DNA from: Burkholderiales bacterium
GTDB lineage: Bacteria; Pseudomonadota; Gammaproteobacteria; Burkholderiales; Burkholderiaceae_C
Length of the DNA stretch: 56,207 nt
Assembly (NCBI GenBank): GCA_947446855.1
Contig: CANFIH010000007.1
Location: 1-56,207 of the forward strand
Direction: 5' to 3'
The notes under the pieces are model-generated. The model was not told the DNA's origin. It ran no database searches and was given only the letters and a program-made list of their open reading frames with translations. Position 1 is the first letter of the stretch; each line of letters begins with the position of its first letter. Positions 27,148 to 37,395 of the stretch are shown piece after piece. Position numbers and translations under genes: made by a program.

Positions 27148-27212
27148 GGGCCACCGCAGTTTGCTTCTGCCTTGCCGCCGGCAGTGCCAAGGCCGTGAGC
27201 TGGGGCCTAGCC

Positions 27213-28004
27213 TTAAATTTCGATGCAGCTTGCCGGCAGAAATTGCAGCTGTTCGTTTTTGCGTGCATAGCCCAGCGGGTTGGCCACCACGCGGCAGCCG
27301 GTGGCCACGTAGTCGGACGGTGCGTGCAGGTGCCCGTGCAGCCAGAGCCGGGCTTGCGGCAGCAGGTCGTCCAGTGCATTGCAAAAGCCGGCGGTGCCCG
27401 GCGTCATTCCATAGCGCGGGTCGGCACTTTTCAGACTGGGTGCAAAGTGCGTGATCACCACAGTGCTGCCATCAAAGGGCTTGGCCAGCTCGGTCCGCAG
27501 CCAGTCCTGGCAATGCTGGCTTTGTTCCCGCAACTCGGGCGCCAGAAAGGGCTCGCCCCGGCGGGTGGTGCCGGTTTTCTTCAGGTAGTAGTTGGCCGCG
27601 CGGTAGGCTTTTTCACGCGCACCCAAGGCCTCAAAGTCGGTCCACAGCGTGGTGCCGACAAACCGCAAGGTCCTGCCCTGGAGATCGGTCCAGGGTGACA
27701 CATAGGTTTCGCGTTCCAGCCAGATCATCCCCAAACGCTCGCAGGTTTCGCGCAGACGCAAGTGGGCGGAATCAAAGTCGAGCGTGTCGTATTCGTGGTT
27801 GCCCGGTACAAAAATAACAGGCGTGGGCCAGCCCTTCAGGGGAGAAAACGGCCGCAGGCCAAAGTCTTCGTCCTGCATCTGGTGACCCGCTTGGTACGAG
27901 CCGATGTCACCGGCCAGTACCAGTACATCAGCTCCGGCAGCGGGTGTGGCCTGCCAGTGCGGGTGGGTTTCCAGATGCAGGTCGGAAAGCAATTGAATTT
28001 TCAT
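27213..28004 (-). CDS. Calcineurin-like metallophosphoesterase
   Basis: A 263-residue protein with the metallophosphoesterase motifs in order: SDLHLETH (D-x-H), LAGDIGSY (G-D), VPGNHEYD (G-N-H-E), ITHFAPS (H) and GHLHAPSDY (G-H-x-H). These bind two metals in the cytoplasm. The substrate is unknown. The ATG overlaps the TGA of the upstream LysR gene (ATGA), an unusual same-direction pairing that suggests coupling of the two. Confidence 0.9.
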   Translation of the reverse strand: MKIQLLSDLHLETHPHWQATPAAGADVLVLAGDIGSYQAGHQMQDEDFGLRPFSPLKGWPTPVIFVPGNHEYDTLDFDSAHLRLRETCERLGMIWLERETYVSPWTDLQGRTLRFVGTTLWTDFEALGAREKAYRAANYYLKKTGTTRRGEPFLAPELREQSQHCQDWLRTELAKPFDGSTVVITHFAPSLKSADPRYGMTPGTAGFCNALDDLLPQARLWLHGHLHAPSDYVATGCRVVANPLGYARKNEQLQFLPASCIEI

Positions 28005-28975
28005 GCGGGGAAGGCCTTGTTGGCCAGCGCCTGCACCTTGGCGCGCAGCCAGGCATGGGCATTGGAGTTGTCCTGGCGCTGGTGCCACAAGGCGTCCACG
28101 TGGACGACCGGAACATCAAAAGGCAGTTCACGCTGTACCAGTTGGTCGGCAAAGCCTGTCACATTGATGAAATGGCGCGGCAGAACCGTCAGTAAATCAG
28201 AGTTGGCGACCACCTTGCCAGCGGTAAAAAATTGGTTCACGGTCAGCACGACACGGCGTGTGCGCCCCAGCAGTGCGAGCGACTCATCTACAAAGCCAAA
28301 GGCACGCCCGGAAAAGCTCACCAACATATGGCGCGCGCTGCAATACCGGTTCAGGCTCAACGGCCCGCTGGCAAAGGGGTGGCCCTGGCGCATCACGCAC
28401 ACATATTCGCCCTGGAACAGACGGCGGTGCATAAAAGCTACGCTTTCGCCCACTTGCGCACGCGCACTCAGATCGGCCAGCGCGGCCGGAAAGTGGCCTA
28501 TGGCGAGATCGACCAATCCCTCGTCCAGAAGTTTGCGTGGGTCACGCGTCGTGAGCGGCAATACCCGCAGGCTCACATCCGGAGCCTCGTCTGCCAGTAC
28601 GGCAACCAGTCCCGGCATGAGCTCGGCGGCGGTAGCATCCGCCATGGCCAGCACAAAGGCGTTGTCGGCTGTAGCCGGATGAAAAACGCTGGGGGCCAGA
28701 CAGGCCTGCAAGCTGCGCAGAGCCTCTTGCACGCCGGGCCATAGTTCCAACCCGCGAACGGTGGGCTCCAGTCCACGGCCTTTTCGCACCAGCAGGTCGT
28801 CGCCCAGCGCCTGGCGCAGACGGCGCAGTGCATTGCTCACCGCTGGTTGTGTCAAGGCCAGTCGTGCCGCTGCCTTGGTCAGGCTACGCTCGGACATGAC
28901 TTCGTCAAACACCTTGAGCAGATTGAGGTCAAAAGTGCGCAGGTTAAAGACAGGGGCCGTGCTTGAGGCGTTCAT
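28001..28975 (-). CDS. LysR-family transcriptional regulator
   Basis: A 324-residue regulator. The N-terminal winged helix-turn-helix is at about residues 14-75 (NLLKVFDEVMSERSLTKAAARLALTQPAVSNALRR) and an effector-binding domain of the NodD/LinR-like subgroup follows. A TATAAT-like -10 box lies within a few bases of the start codon and no ribosome-binding site is evident, so the message may be nearly leaderless. It is coupled to the phosphoesterase gene downstream and divergent from the small membrane protein gene at 29098; either could be a target. Confidence 0.92.
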   Translation of the reverse strand: MNASSTAPVFNLRTFDLNLLKVFDEVMSERSLTKAAARLALTQPAVSNALRRLRQALGDDLLVRKGRGLEPTVRGLELWPGVQEALRSLQACLAPSVFHPATADNAFVLAMADATAAELMPGLVAVLADEAPDVSLRVLPLTTRDPRKLLDEGLVDLAIGHFPAALADLSARAQVGESVAFMHRRLFQGEYVCVMRQGHPFASGPLSLNRYCSARHMLVSFSGRAFGFVDESLALLGRTRRVVLTVNQFFTAGKVVANSDLLTVLPRHFINVTGFADQLVQRELPFDVPVVHVDALWHQRQDNSNAHAWLRAKVQALANKAFPA

Positions 28976-29097
28976 TCATTCATTATATGAATAGGTGAGA
29001 TCACTAACCAGAAGTAGACCGTTACTAGTATTAACCCTATGATCCCAGCATGTCTACTTACAACACGCGTTCGGTCAATCTCTCCCGGGAGTTCGCC

Positions 29098-29511
29098 ATG
29101 GCACGCTTCGCAGAGCCCCATCTGGCTTCTGCTCCTTACGAATCCGGTAATTCAAGTCCCCTGTTGATTGGCAATATGGGGACCGCTCTGGATGGTTCCC
29201 GCACTCTGGCCGGTATGCTGTTGGCCGCTGTCATGGCCGCATTGCTGCTTGTGGCAGATCAGGTCATTGATACGTGGACCGACGGTCACCTGTTGGCCGG
29301 CTGGGTCGCCCTGTGGACGGTGGCGTTTGCGGCCTTGGCCTTGCTGGCGCCCCCTCTGCGTCAGATGACAGCATTCTTCGCTGGTGGATTCTTTCGCAGC
29401 TTCACGCTTGCACGAAGCGCTCGCGAGGAAGCCCGTATGTGGGAAATGGCAAGCCATGATCCCCGCGTTGCCGATGAAATCCGGGCCGCCATGGCACGTC
29501 ACGCTGAATAA
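29098..29511 (+). CDS. Hypothetical two-helix membrane protein
   Basis: A 137-residue protein with two hydrophobic helices (about residues 37-55 and 65-84) followed by a soluble tail rich in Arg, Glu and Ala (FFRSFTLARSAREEARMWEMASHDPRVADEI). ATG 29098 has a GGGAG ribosome-binding site six bases before it and is preferred over the in-frame ATG at 29050. No family name can be given. It is monocistronic with a strong terminator. Confidence 0.75.
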   Translation: MARFAEPHLASAPYESGNSSPLLIGNMGTALDGSRTLAGMLLAAVMAALLLVADQVIDTWTDGHLLAGWVALWTVAFAALALLAPPLRQMTAFFAGGFFRSFTLARSAREEARMWEMASHDPRVADEIRAAMARHAE

Positions 29512-29533
29512 ACAACATTTTTCAAATTCCATA

Positions 29534-29560
29534 AAAAAGCCACCTCAAGGGTGGCTTTTT
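29534..29560. terminator. Bidirectional intrinsic terminator
   Basis: AAAAAGCCACC, five-base loop, GGTGGCTTTTT: an 11-bp stem between the convergent membrane protein gene and pckG, with A and T runs on its two sides. Confidence 0.88.
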
Positions 29561-29601
29561 CACGGGTACGCCCTGCCCGGGCGCACTCTTTTTATGCCGG
29601 A

Positions 29602-31485
29602 TCAGGCCGTCAGGCGCTGTTCCAGTTTGGTTTTCGTCTCTTCGAGTTCCTTGGGCAGGTGGTAGCTGAGTTGCGAGAACAACTCGGTGTGGAGGGCGAA
29701 TTCCTGTTTCCAGGCATCCTTGTTCAGGCTGGTGACGGAGTCGAACTGCGCTTCCGTGAAGTCCAGACCTTTCCAGGTAATTTCGGAATAAGCAGGCGCA
29801 ACACCAAAGCCGGTTTCCACGCCAGGGGCCCTGCCTTCCAGGCGGTCAATCATCCATTTCAGGACGCGCATGTTTTCGCCGTATCCAGGCCAGACGAACT
29901 TGCCGTCTTCACCCTTGCGGAACCAATTGGTCGTGAAGATTTTTGGCAACTTGGCACCGGAGGCGGCCAGCTTGGCACCCATGTCCAGCCAATGCTGGAA
30001 GTAGTCGCTCATGTTGTAGCCGGTAAACGGCAGCATGGCGAAGGGGTCGCGGCGTACCACGCCCATCTGGCCCACGGCGGCTGCCGTAGTCTCAGAGCCC
30101 ATGGTGGCAGCCATATAGACGCCTTCCACCCAGTCGCGCGCTTCGGTCACCAGTGGCACGGTGGTGGAGCGGCGGCCGCCGAAGATAAAGGCATCAATGG
30201 CCACACCGTCGGCGTCGTTCCACTGGGCGTCCAACGCCGGGTTGTTGGTGGCGGTGACGGTAAAGCGGGCGTTGGGGTGTGCCGCTTTGGCGCCGGTTTC
30301 CTTGGCTATTGCCGGAGTCCAGTCCTTGCCTTGCCAGTCGATCAGGTGATCAGGCAGCTTGCCGCTGTCCTTTTCCATGCCTTCCCACCAGATGTCACCG
30401 TCGTCGGTCAGAGCGACGTTGGTGAAGATGACATCTTTGTCCAGGCTGGCCATGCAGTTGGGATTGGTGTGGAAGTTGGTGCCTGGAGCCACGCCAAAGT
30501 AGCCGGCTTCGGGGTTGATGGCGTACAACTTGCCATCCGAGTGTGGCTTGATCCAGGCGATGTCGTCACCGATGGTGGTGACCTTCCAGCCGTCAAAGCC
30601 ATCAGGTGGCACCAACATGGAGAAATTGGTCTTGCCGCAGGCGCTCGGGAAGGCCGCTGCCACATGGTATTTCTTGCCCTGGGGATTGGTCACGCCCAGA
30701 ATTAGCATGTGCTCGGCCAGCCAACCCTGGTCGCGCCCCATGTTCGATGCAATGCGCAGTGCGAAGCACTTCTTGCCCAGCAGCGCGTTGCCGCCGTAAC
30801 CGGAGCCGTGCGACCAGATTTCGCGGGTCTCGGGGTAGTGCACGATGTACTTGGTGGAACTGCAAGGCCATTTCACATCCTTCTCGCCGGCTTCCAATGG
30901 CGCGCCCACGGTGTGTACGCAGGGTACAAACGCGCCATCCACACCCAGCACGTCGTATACGGCCTTGCCCATGCGCGTCATGATGCGCTGGTTCACCGCG
31001 ACATAGGCGCTGTCCGAGAGTTCGATGCCGATGTGGGCGATGTGCGAACCCAGCGGGCCCATGGAGAAGGGCACCACGTACATGGTGCGACCCTTCATGC
31101 AGCCGTCGAACAAGGCTTTTTGGCCCTCTTTGCCGGTTTGCAGCAGCGCGCGCATCTCGGCGGGGGCCATCCAGTTGTTGGTGGGGCCGGCGTTTTCCTT
31201 CTTCTCGCTGCAGATAAAGGTGCGGTCTTCCACGCGGGCCACGTCGCTGGGGTCTGAGCACGCCAGGAAGCTGTTGGGACGCTTGGCGGGGTTGAGCCGC
31301 TTGAAGGTGCCGGCATCCACCAGTTGCTGGCACAGCCGCTGGTATTCTTCTTCGGAGCCATCGCACCAATACACGTTGGCCGGTTTGCACAAGGCCGCCA
31401 TCTCGGAAACCCAGGCGATGAGACGCGCGTTCTTGACATAGCTGGGTGCATCCAGTGTCAGGCCTTGCATACGGGGTGAATTCAT
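29602..31485 (-). CDS. pckG: Phosphoenolpyruvate carboxykinase (GTP)
   Basis: A 627-residue enzyme that converts oxaloacetate and GTP to PEP and CO2. GTP-class signatures are [10 protein letters not shown] near residue 40, the PEPCK motif [16 protein letters not shown] near 283 with the reactive Cys and P-loop, [11 protein letters not shown] (metal Asp), [13 protein letters not shown], and [11 protein letters not shown]. The ATG is preceded by GGAGC. It serves gluconeogenesis from C4 acids. Confidence 0.97.
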   Translation of the reverse strand: MNSPRMQGLTLDAPSYVKNARLIAWVSEMAALCKPANVYWCDGSEEEYQRLCQQLVDAGTFKRLNPAKRPNSFLACSDPSDVARVEDRTFICSEKKENAGPTNNWMAPAEMRALLQTGKEGQKALFDGCMKGRTMYVVPFSMGPLGSHIAHIGIELSDSAYVAVNQRIMTRMGKAVYDVLGVDGAFVPCVHTVGAPLEAGEKDVKWPCSSTKYIVHYPETREIWSHGSGYGGNALLGKKCFALRIASNMGRDQGWLAEHMLILGVTNPQGKKYHVAAAFPSACGKTNFSMLVPPDGFDGWKVTTIGDDIAWIKPHSDGKLYAINPEAGYFGVAPGTNFHTNPNCMASLDKDVIFTNVALTDDGDIWWEGMEKDSGKLPDHLIDWQGKDWTPAIAKETGAKAAHPNARFTVTATNNPALDAQWNDADGVAIDAFIFGGRRSTTVPLVTEARDWVEGVYMAATMGSETTAAAVGQMGVVRRDPFAMLPFTGYNMSDYFQHWLDMGAKLAASGAKLPKIFTTNWFRKGEDGKFVWPGYGENMRVLKWMIDRLEGRAPGVETGFGVAPAYSEITWKGLDFTEAQFDSVTSLNKDAWKQEFALHTELFSQLSYHLPKELEETKTKLEQRLTA

Positions 31486-31694
31486 AAAAGCTCCTAGTTT
31501 GAAAATCGACTTTTCAAAGAAAACCCGGGATCACTTTGAAAAGGCGACTCCCAATGTGTGCCACCAAGCGGCGCGCATTTGGGCTGGTCGTCAATTCTAT
31601 GAAGTGGTACCTAAGTTACCAAGCAATTACAGGGAAAAGTTATGCAAAAAATGCATGACTATATGTGCGACAGCTGCTGTGTCGTCGGGGGCGT

Positions 31695-32288
31695 TCAGTT
31701 GGCGCTCAAGGCGCGATCAATGTCGGCCATCAGTTTCTTGTCTTGGGGTGTCACCATACTGGCATAGCTGGCCAGAACCTTGCCATCACGGCCAATCAGG
31801 TATTTGTGAAAATTCCATTGGGGCGCTTTGCCGGTGGCTTGTGCCAGTTCACGGTACAGCGGATTCGCACCCGAACCGGACACAACCGACTTTTCAAACA
31901 TGGGGAACTTTACGCCGTAGGTGTTGGTGCAGAAATCGGCGATTTGCTTGCTGTCACCCGGCTCCTGTTTGCCAAAGTCATTGGATGGAAAGCCCAGCAC
32001 CACCAGTCCTTTTCCTTTGAGGTCGGCCTGGAGCTTTTCCAGTCCCTCGTACTGCGAAGTGAAGCCGCAGTAGCTGGCGGTATTGACGACCAGTAGCACC
32101 CGCCCTGCGTACTGGCAAAGGTCCTGTGGTGCGTCGTCCTGTAGTCGCTTGAAGCTCTTGTGGAGCAGGCCGCTACACGCGGGCGCCGCGGCTGCGGCGA
32201 CGGGTTGCGCAAGTGCGCTGCCGCCTATCGCAAGCGTGGCGAATGCGATCGCCAACCTCGTACACAACATGGACACAGAAACCGGCAT
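31695..32288 (-). CDS. Exported glutathione peroxidase-family protein
   Basis: A 197-residue peroxidase with a signal peptide (LAIAFATLAIGGSALA). Catalytic motifs are NTASYCGFTSQYEGL (peroxidatic Cys in place of Sec), VLGFPSNDFGKQEPG and the Trp of WNFHKYLIGRDG. Most family members are cytosolic; the signal peptide places this one in the periplasm, where thioredoxin-like rather than glutathione reduction is more likely. ATG 32288 follows GGGAGAAGG and is chosen over the longer frame to 32393. Confidence 0.9.
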   Translation of the reverse strand: MPVSVSMLCTRLAIAFATLAIGGSALAQPVAAAAAPACSGLLHKSFKRLQDDAPQDLCQYAGRVLLVVNTASYCGFTSQYEGLEKLQADLKGKGLVVLGFPSNDFGKQEPGDSKQIADFCTNTYGVKFPMFEKSVVSGSGANPLYRELAQATGKAPQWNFHKYLIGRDGKVLASYASMVTPQDKKLMADIDRALSAN

Positions 32289-32443
32289 GAACCTTCTCCC
32301 AAGGAAACTAATTCCGTAGTTGGTTTGCATGAGGGCAGTGGACCCTATGCGCTCACCGTGAAATTCGGCTGATTTCCGCCGTGAAATCAGCAACGTACTG
32401 AATGGGGCGGTGTTCGCTGCAGGCCAGGCCGCAGCGCGGCGCC

Positions 32444-32584
32444 TCAGGCCATGGAAACGGCAATAAAGGCCAGCAAAAAGATCAACACGGCACCAGCAAG
32501 CGGCAAAACCATGGGTATCAGGGGTACGACGGCTTCCACTGCATCGGGCTGGGCGGCATCGGGATGGTGTGCAGGTGCGGACAT
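32444..32584 (-). CDS. Small single-helix membrane protein
   Basis: A 46-residue protein: a His/Asp/Pro-rich head (SAPAHHPDAAQPDA) and one hydrophobic helix (VVPLIPMVLPLAGAVLIFLLAF). ATG 32584 follows GAAGG, which favours it over the 80-codon frame that begins at 32686. No function can be assigned. Confidence 0.6.
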   Translation of the reverse strand: MSAPAHHPDAAQPDAVEAVVPLIPMVLPLAGAVLIFLLAFIAVSMA

Positions 32585-32680
32585 GGAACGGCCTTCAGAA
32601 GAATGTTGGTGCGTGATTCTAGCTTTCTTGTGCTGGATCAAGGGCTGCACCTCAAGTGGGGGTAACAAATCGTCTATTTC

Positions 32681-32692
32681 TGACACGTGTCA
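32681..32692. promoter_or_regulatory. Perfect 12-bp palindrome, possible operator
   Basis: TGACACGTGTCA lies in the divergent gap between the small membrane protein gene and the hypothetical gene at 32747; a related ACACGTGACA occurs at 32738-32747. Palindromes of this size are typical regulator-binding sites, but the regulator is unknown. Confidence 0.35.
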
Positions 32693-32746
32693 ACCGTTCG
32701 GGCGGCTGGCGCGTCAATAGCCAAGGGGGATGCTTAAACACGTGAC

Positions 32747-33073
32747 ATGCATCCGTGTTCATCAAATTGCACTGTATATATGCACCGAAATACGATTCAG
32801 GTTCCCGAAAAGGGCACCTACAAATGGCAGTTGTTCAACTACTGGTCTGACGAATTCCGTCAGACACATAACGACCACTCCGCCTACATTGCACTGAACT
32901 TTGCCGGTGCCTTGGATGTGTGCCGCAACAAACTGCAAACCCTGATCCAGCACCACCGCCAGCAGGCGAGCAAAACCACTGCCTGCGAGCGTCACCACCG
33001 CGCTATTGCGCGCCTGCAAGCCACCATGACCGGTGCCGCCATGGCATTTGAAAGCGGCTTCCACCAGCATTAA
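32747..33073 (+). CDS. Hypothetical protein
   Basis: A frame of 108 codons, or 97 if the second ATG at 32780 is used. The protein is soluble, rich in His and Gln, with WQLFNYWSDEF near the start and a helical segment (AGALDVCRNKLQTLIQHHRQQ). Codon use fits the surrounding genes, which supports it being real. No ribosome-binding site is clear for either start. No family is recognised. Confidence 0.5.
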   Translation: MHPCSSNCTVYMHRNTIQVPEKGTYKWQLFNYWSDEFRQTHNDHSAYIALNFAGALDVCRNKLQTLIQHHRQQASKTTACERHHRAIARLQATMTGAAMAFESGFHQH

Positions 33074-33124
33074 GTGGCCCGTCCGCTGCAGCATATGCGT
33101 GACATGGCGTGCCTGTGGCGGCAA

Positions 33125-35029
33125 TCAACTCAGCGATACCACCCGTAGCACCTCGTCGGCATAGGCTTCCAGCTTCTTGGCGCCAATGCCGCTGATGCCC
33201 TGAAGATCATCCAGCGACCTTGGCGCACGCTGCGCAATGGCCGCCAGCGTGGCGTCGTGAAATATGACATACGCCGGGAGGTTGTGCTGTTGTGCCACTT
33301 CAGCGCGCCAGGCCTTCAGGGCTGAGTAACGCAGCAGGGCTTCGCTGTCCAATGCGATCGGGGCCTTGACCACGGCACCCAGGCGGGCACTGCGTTTGGG
33401 TTTGCGCTCTTTGTCGGTGGCCGACTCGCGTAATTGCACCAGCACTTCTCCGCGCAACACCGCGCGCGACTGCTCTGTCAACTGCAGGGTGTTGTAGGCT
33501 TGGGCGTCGACCTGCACCGCGCCAATGGCAATCAACTGGCGCAACACGCCGCGCAATTGCAGCTCACTGAAGGCGCTGCCCACGCCGAAGGTGCTTAGTG
33601 CCTCATGGCCGTACTGGGTGGTTTTCTCAGTGGTCTTGCCGCGCACTATGTCCATCACATGGCCAGCGCCAAAGCTCACGCCGCTCATTTGCTGAATGCG
33701 GTAAATGGTGCTGAGCAGCTTGCGCGCGGCATCTGTGCCATCCCAAACCGCGGGCGGATGCAGGCAATTGTCGCAATTGCCGCAGGGCTGACTGGCTTCG
33801 CCGAAGTAGCCCAGCAAGCGCACCCGGCGGCAATCAATGGCCTCGGCCAGGCCCAACAGGGCGTCGAGCTTGCCGCGCATGATTTGCTTGAACTCTTCGC
33901 CGGCCGGGCTTTCGTCGATCATGCGGCGCTGGTTCACCACATCCTGCAGTCCATAGCCCATCCAGGCCTCGGCCGGCAGACCGTCGCGCCCGGCCCGTCC
34001 CGTCTCCTGGTAATAGCCTTCAATATTCTTGGGCATGTCCAGATGCGCCACAAAGCGCACGTCCGGCTTGTCAATGCCCATGCCAAAGGCGATGGTGGCC
34101 ACCATGACGATGCCATCCTCGCGCAAAAAACGGTCTTGGTGCTTTTGCCTCAGCGCGTGGTCCAGCCCCGCGTGGTACGGCAGCGCATTGATGCCGGCAT
34201 CTACCAGCGTCTGGGCCATGTCCTCCACCTTACGGCGCGACTGGCAGTAAACAATGCCCGCTTCGCCTTCGTGCTCACGCTCGATAAAGCGCAGAAGCTG
34301 TTGTGTACTGTCGCGTTTCTCGACAATGGTGTAGCGGATGTTGGGCCGGTCAAAGCTGCTGACAAAGGCGCGCGCACTATCCAGTTGCAAACGCTCCACG
34401 ATGTCGTCGCGCGTCAGGGCATCGGCCGTGGCAGTCAGTGCCATGCGTGGCACGCCGGGAAAGCGTTCATGCAGAACCGTCAGCGCCCGATAGTCCGGGC
34501 GGAAATCATGGCCCCACTGGCTGACGCAATGCGCCTCGTCAATCGCAAACATGCTCAGCTTGCCCTGGTCGAACAGGGAGTCCAGCAAGGCCAGAAAGCG
34601 CGGCGTGGTGAGTCGCTCCGGTGCTGCGTACAACAGCGTGATGTCGCCGCGCAGCATGCGTTGCTCTATCTGATAAGCCTCTTCACCGCTCAGTGTGGAG
34701 TTGAGAAAGGCCGCACTGACTCCGGCCTCATGCAGTGCGCCGACCTGGTCGTGCATCAGCGCAATCAGGGGTGACACCACGACCGTGACGCCATGCCCGG
34801 CCTGCTGCCGGGCAATCGCAGGAATTTGGTAGCACAGGCTTTTCCCACCCCCGGTGGGCATCAGCACTAGGGCGTCGTGGCCCGCCACCATGTGTTCGAC
34901 AATGGCTTGCTGCGGACCGCGGAACTGGTCGTAACCGAAAACTTCGCGAAGAATCTGCTGGTGGGACAAGGGGATATTGCTATGCGGTGTGGGCGCGCCG
35001 GAAACACAAAGTGCCGGCGCGGCGGTCAA
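33125..35029 (-). CDS. recQ: ATP-dependent DNA helicase RecQ
   Basis: A 634-residue superfamily 2 helicase with [13 protein letters not shown] (Walker A), [33 protein letters not shown] (DEAH box and aromatic-rich loop), ALTATAD, and [15 protein letters not shown] plus [10 protein letters not shown] (motifs V and VI). A Zn-binding Cys4 set (CRRV, CGNCDNC) and winged-helix region follow, and an HRDC domain ends the protein. It unwinds DNA during recombination and fork repair. The start is uncertain: the frame opens with TTG at 35029, and a TTG at 34969 just before the conserved [12 protein letters not shown] is an alternative. Confidence 0.95.
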   Translation of the reverse strand: MTAAPALCVSGAPTPHSNIPLSHQQILREVFGYDQFRGPQQAIVEHMVAGHDALVLMPTGGGKSLCYQIPAIARQQAGHGVTVVVSPLIALMHDQVGALHEAGVSAAFLNSTLSGEEAYQIEQRMLRGDITLLYAAPERLTTPRFLALLDSLFDQGKLSMFAIDEAHCVSQWGHDFRPDYRALTVLHERFPGVPRMALTATADALTRDDIVERLQLDSARAFVSSFDRPNIRYTIVEKRDSTQQLLRFIEREHEGEAGIVYCQSRRKVEDMAQTLVDAGINALPYHAGLDHALRQKHQDRFLREDGIVMVATIAFGMGIDKPDVRFVAHLDMPKNIEGYYQETGRAGRDGLPAEAWMGYGLQDVVNQRRMIDESPAGEEFKQIMRGKLDALLGLAEAIDCRRVRLLGYFGEASQPCGNCDNCLHPPAVWDGTDAARKLLSTIYRIQQMSGVSFGAGHVMDIVRGKTTEKTTQYGHEALSTFGVGSAFSELQLRGVLRQLIAIGAVQVDAQAYNTLQLTEQSRAVLRGEVLVQLRESATDKERKPKRSARLGAVVKAPIALDSEALLRYSALKAWRAEVAQQHNLPAYVIFHDATLAAIAQRAPRSLDDLQGISGIGAKKLEAYADEVLRVVSLS

Positions 35030-35096
35030 AAGGGAGCAGATGCCTGAGCCGCCTATTGTCCCGCCTTTTCTGCCGGTGCTTCAATCGCCCGTTCGC

Positions 35097-35684
35097 TCAA
35101 TGAGCCGCAGGTCGCTGGGTCGCCGGCGTGCTGACATTGGCCAGTTCCTCGCGCATGGCAGTGGCCAGGCGCGCGTACAGCTTGAGCTGGCGGTTGGTGT
35201 CGCGCAGCCGCTCGGCAATATTGGCAGACACCCCCAACAGCAACCGGGCGGCCACGACCGGATCGCGGCTGATCATGGATTCGATGCCGTCGCGCGTCAG
35301 GATGGCGCACCAGACGTCCGTACCCGCAGTGCAGGAGGCCGAGCGAGGCTCCTTGTCCACCAGCCCGATTTCACCAATCAGGCTGCCTGGTCCCAGCACA
35401 CGGATGGTAACGGGCTCCGTGTGGCTTACGGTGACCCGTTCGACCACCACATCGCCCTCAATCAGCAGCGCCATAAAGCCACTGTCACCGGCATCGCCTT
35501 CGCGGATAAATGTGGTGTTGGCGGGGAAAAAATGTGGCGTCATGTAGTGCACCACGACCCGGGCTTCTTCAATCGTCAGGCCCGTCAGGGCTTCCGGGGC
35601 AGACAGCAGCTGTGCGGCTACTTCAGCGCCCGATGCGCCTGCACCTACGGGTATTTGGTCAATGTGTTGCAGTTTGGATTTCAT
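35097..35684 (-). CDS. Cyclic nucleotide-binding domain protein
   Basis: A 195-residue protein with one cNMP-binding beta-barrel at about residues 45-150 (FPANTTFIREGDAGDSGFMALLIEGDVVV, GPGSLIGEIGLVDKEPRSASCTA, the phosphate-binding cassette). No helix-turn-helix follows, only a helical tail, so it is not a CRP-type regulator and may act through a partner. It lies between recQ and comM on the same strand, without obvious functional links. Confidence 0.85.
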   Translation of the reverse strand: MKSKLQHIDQIPVGAGASGAEVAAQLLSAPEALTGLTIEEARVVVHYMTPHFFPANTTFIREGDAGDSGFMALLIEGDVVVERVTVSHTEPVTIRVLGPGSLIGEIGLVDKEPRSASCTAGTDVWCAILTRDGIESMISRDPVVAARLLLGVSANIAERLRDTNRQLKLYARLATAMREELANVSTPATQRPAAH

Positions 35685-35797
35685 TGCTTAGCGTCTGACG
35701 CGCTCCCTGTTTAAGGGCTTCATGGTAGCGCACAGGCCTGTGCAGCGCACCCATTTTTCGCCCGGAAGTGCGGGTGCACCCGCGGTGCTCGATTGCG

Positions 35798-37345
35798 TCA
35801 TATGACACTGTGTGCGTTGTGCCGGTACTGCATGGCTTCGGCCGCATGCGTCAGTGCAATCGCTTCGCTACCGGCCAGGTCGGCAATGGTACGGGCGATT
35901 TTGAGCGTGCGGTGGGTGCCGCGCGCGGACCAACCCAGCCGTGCCGCTGCCGTGCGCAGGAATTGGCTGGTCGCGGCATCGAGTGGCGCGTGTTGATCAA
36001 TCTCCTGCCCGATCAGTGCCTGGTTTGTTTTTCCCTGGCGCGCCTGTGCCCGCTCCCTCGCCGCCACGCAACGGGCACGCATGCCGGCACTGGATTCACC
36101 GGCAGGTGCGCTCAACACATCGTGGGCTGGTAGGGCCGGCACTTCCACATGCAGATCAATGCGGTCCAGCAACGGGCCACTCAGCCGGCCCTGATAGCGG
36201 GTAACTTGGTCCGGCGTGCAGCGGCAATGGTGCATCGGGCTGCCCAGGAAACCGCAGGGGCAGGGGTTCATGGCGGCGATGAGTTGGAAGCGGGCCGGGA
36301 AATCGGCGCGCCGTGCAGCCCGGGCAATGGTGATGTGGCCGGTTTCCAGGGGCTCGCGCAAAGCTTCCAGCGCGGCACGGTTGAATTCCGGAAATTCATC
36401 CAGGAACAGCACGCCGTGGTGCGCCAGTGAAATCTCCCCCGGTCGCGGCGGCGACCCGCCGCCCACCAGGGCCACTGCGCTGGCCGAATGATGTGGTGTG
36501 CAGGTCGGGCGTTGGCCCCATCGCTCCAGGCTAAAACGCCCACTCAGGGAATGGATGGCGGCACTTTGCAACGCTTCCTCCGGGCTCATGTCCGGCAGCA
36601 GGCTGGCAAAACGTTGCGCCAGCATCGACTTGCCCGAGCCCGGCGGCCCAACCAGCAGCAGGCTGTGGCCACCCGCCGCCGCAATTTCGAGTGCGCGACG
36701 GGCACCGGTCTGGCCCTTGACATCGGCCATGTCCGGAAGTTCGGCCCGCGCCCTTGGGGCCGCGGACTCCATGCGGCACCAGCCTTGCGCTTGGGCCGGG
36801 TCTTGCGGATCGGCCACATCGACGCCTGCCGGTACAAATTGACGCACAACATCCAACAGATGGCATGCACGGTAAATGGTCACACCCGGCACCAGAGCGG
36901 CTTCTTCCGCACTGCCGGGTGGCAGCACCAGTTGAACCGCTGCAGGTGCGCCCAGCAGCGTGAGCGCCATGGCCAGCGCGCCGCGCACCGGGCGCAACTC
37001 GCCGGACAAAGACAGTTCGCCGGCAAATTCATGGCCCTGCAGACGCGCCGCCTCAATTTGGCCGCTGGCGGCCAGAATGCCCAAGGCAATCGGCAGATCC
37101 AGCCGCCCCGAATCTTTGGGCAGGTCGGCCGGTGCCAGGTTGACGGTGATGCGCTTGTTGTTGGGAAATTCCAAGCCGGAGTTCTGAATGGCGCAGCGCA
37201 CGCGCTCGCGGGCCTCCTTCACTTCCACGTCGGCAAGTCCCACCAGGGTGAAACTCGGTAATCCATTGGCCAGATGCACTTCCACAGTGACCTTGGCTGC
37301 TTCCAGACCCAGCAGAGCGCGGCTCTGCACCAAAGATAGGCTCAT
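35798..37345 (-). CDS. comM: YifB/ComM family magnesium-chelatase-like AAA+ ATPase
   Basis: A 515-residue hexameric helicase that promotes branch migration during natural transformation. The N-terminal ChlI domain begins MSLSLVQSRALLGLEA and has NLAPADLPKDSGRLDLPIALG. The AAA+ core has VGPPGSGKSMLAQR (Walker A), GVLFLDEFPEF (Walker B) and RAARRADFPARFQLIAAMNPCPCGF with a Cys cluster. The C-terminal Mg_chelatase_C domain ends HTRTLKIAR-like GTHRTLKIARTIADL. The frame extends to 37567, but that stretch overlaps the glnK control region, so Met at 37345 is used. Confidence 0.94.
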   Translation of the reverse strand: MSLSLVQSRALLGLEAAKVTVEVHLANGLPSFTLVGLADVEVKEARERVRCAIQNSGLEFPNNKRITVNLAPADLPKDSGRLDLPIALGILAASGQIEAARLQGHEFAGELSLSGELRPVRGALAMALTLLGAPAAVQLVLPPGSAEEAALVPGVTIYRACHLLDVVRQFVPAGVDVADPQDPAQAQGWCRMESAAPRARAELPDMADVKGQTGARRALEIAAAGGHSLLLVGPPGSGKSMLAQRFASLLPDMSPEEALQSAAIHSLSGRFSLERWGQRPTCTPHHSASAVALVGGGSPPRPGEISLAHHGVLFLDEFPEFNRAALEALREPLETGHITIARAARRADFPARFQLIAAMNPCPCGFLGSPMHHCRCTPDQVTRYQGRLSGPLLDRIDLHVEVPALPAHDVLSAPAGESSAGMRARCVAARERAQARQGKTNQALIGQEIDQHAPLDAATSQFLRTAAARLGWSARGTHRTLKIARTIADLAGSEAIALTHAAEAMQYRHNAHSVI

Positions 37346-37395
37346 TGCTTGAATTCCCAAAACGGTGCGCATTGTTTGCGTGCGCATCTTGTTGT

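Noticed and set aside
27148-27212. Terminator between pip and the phosphoesterase gene.
   Set aside because: GCCTTG and CAAGGC can pair, but the stem is short and no T-run follows on either strand.
29551-30705. A 384-codon plus-strand frame across pckG.
   Set aside because: It is the shadow of the conserved PEP carboxykinase on the minus strand and contains the terminator region.
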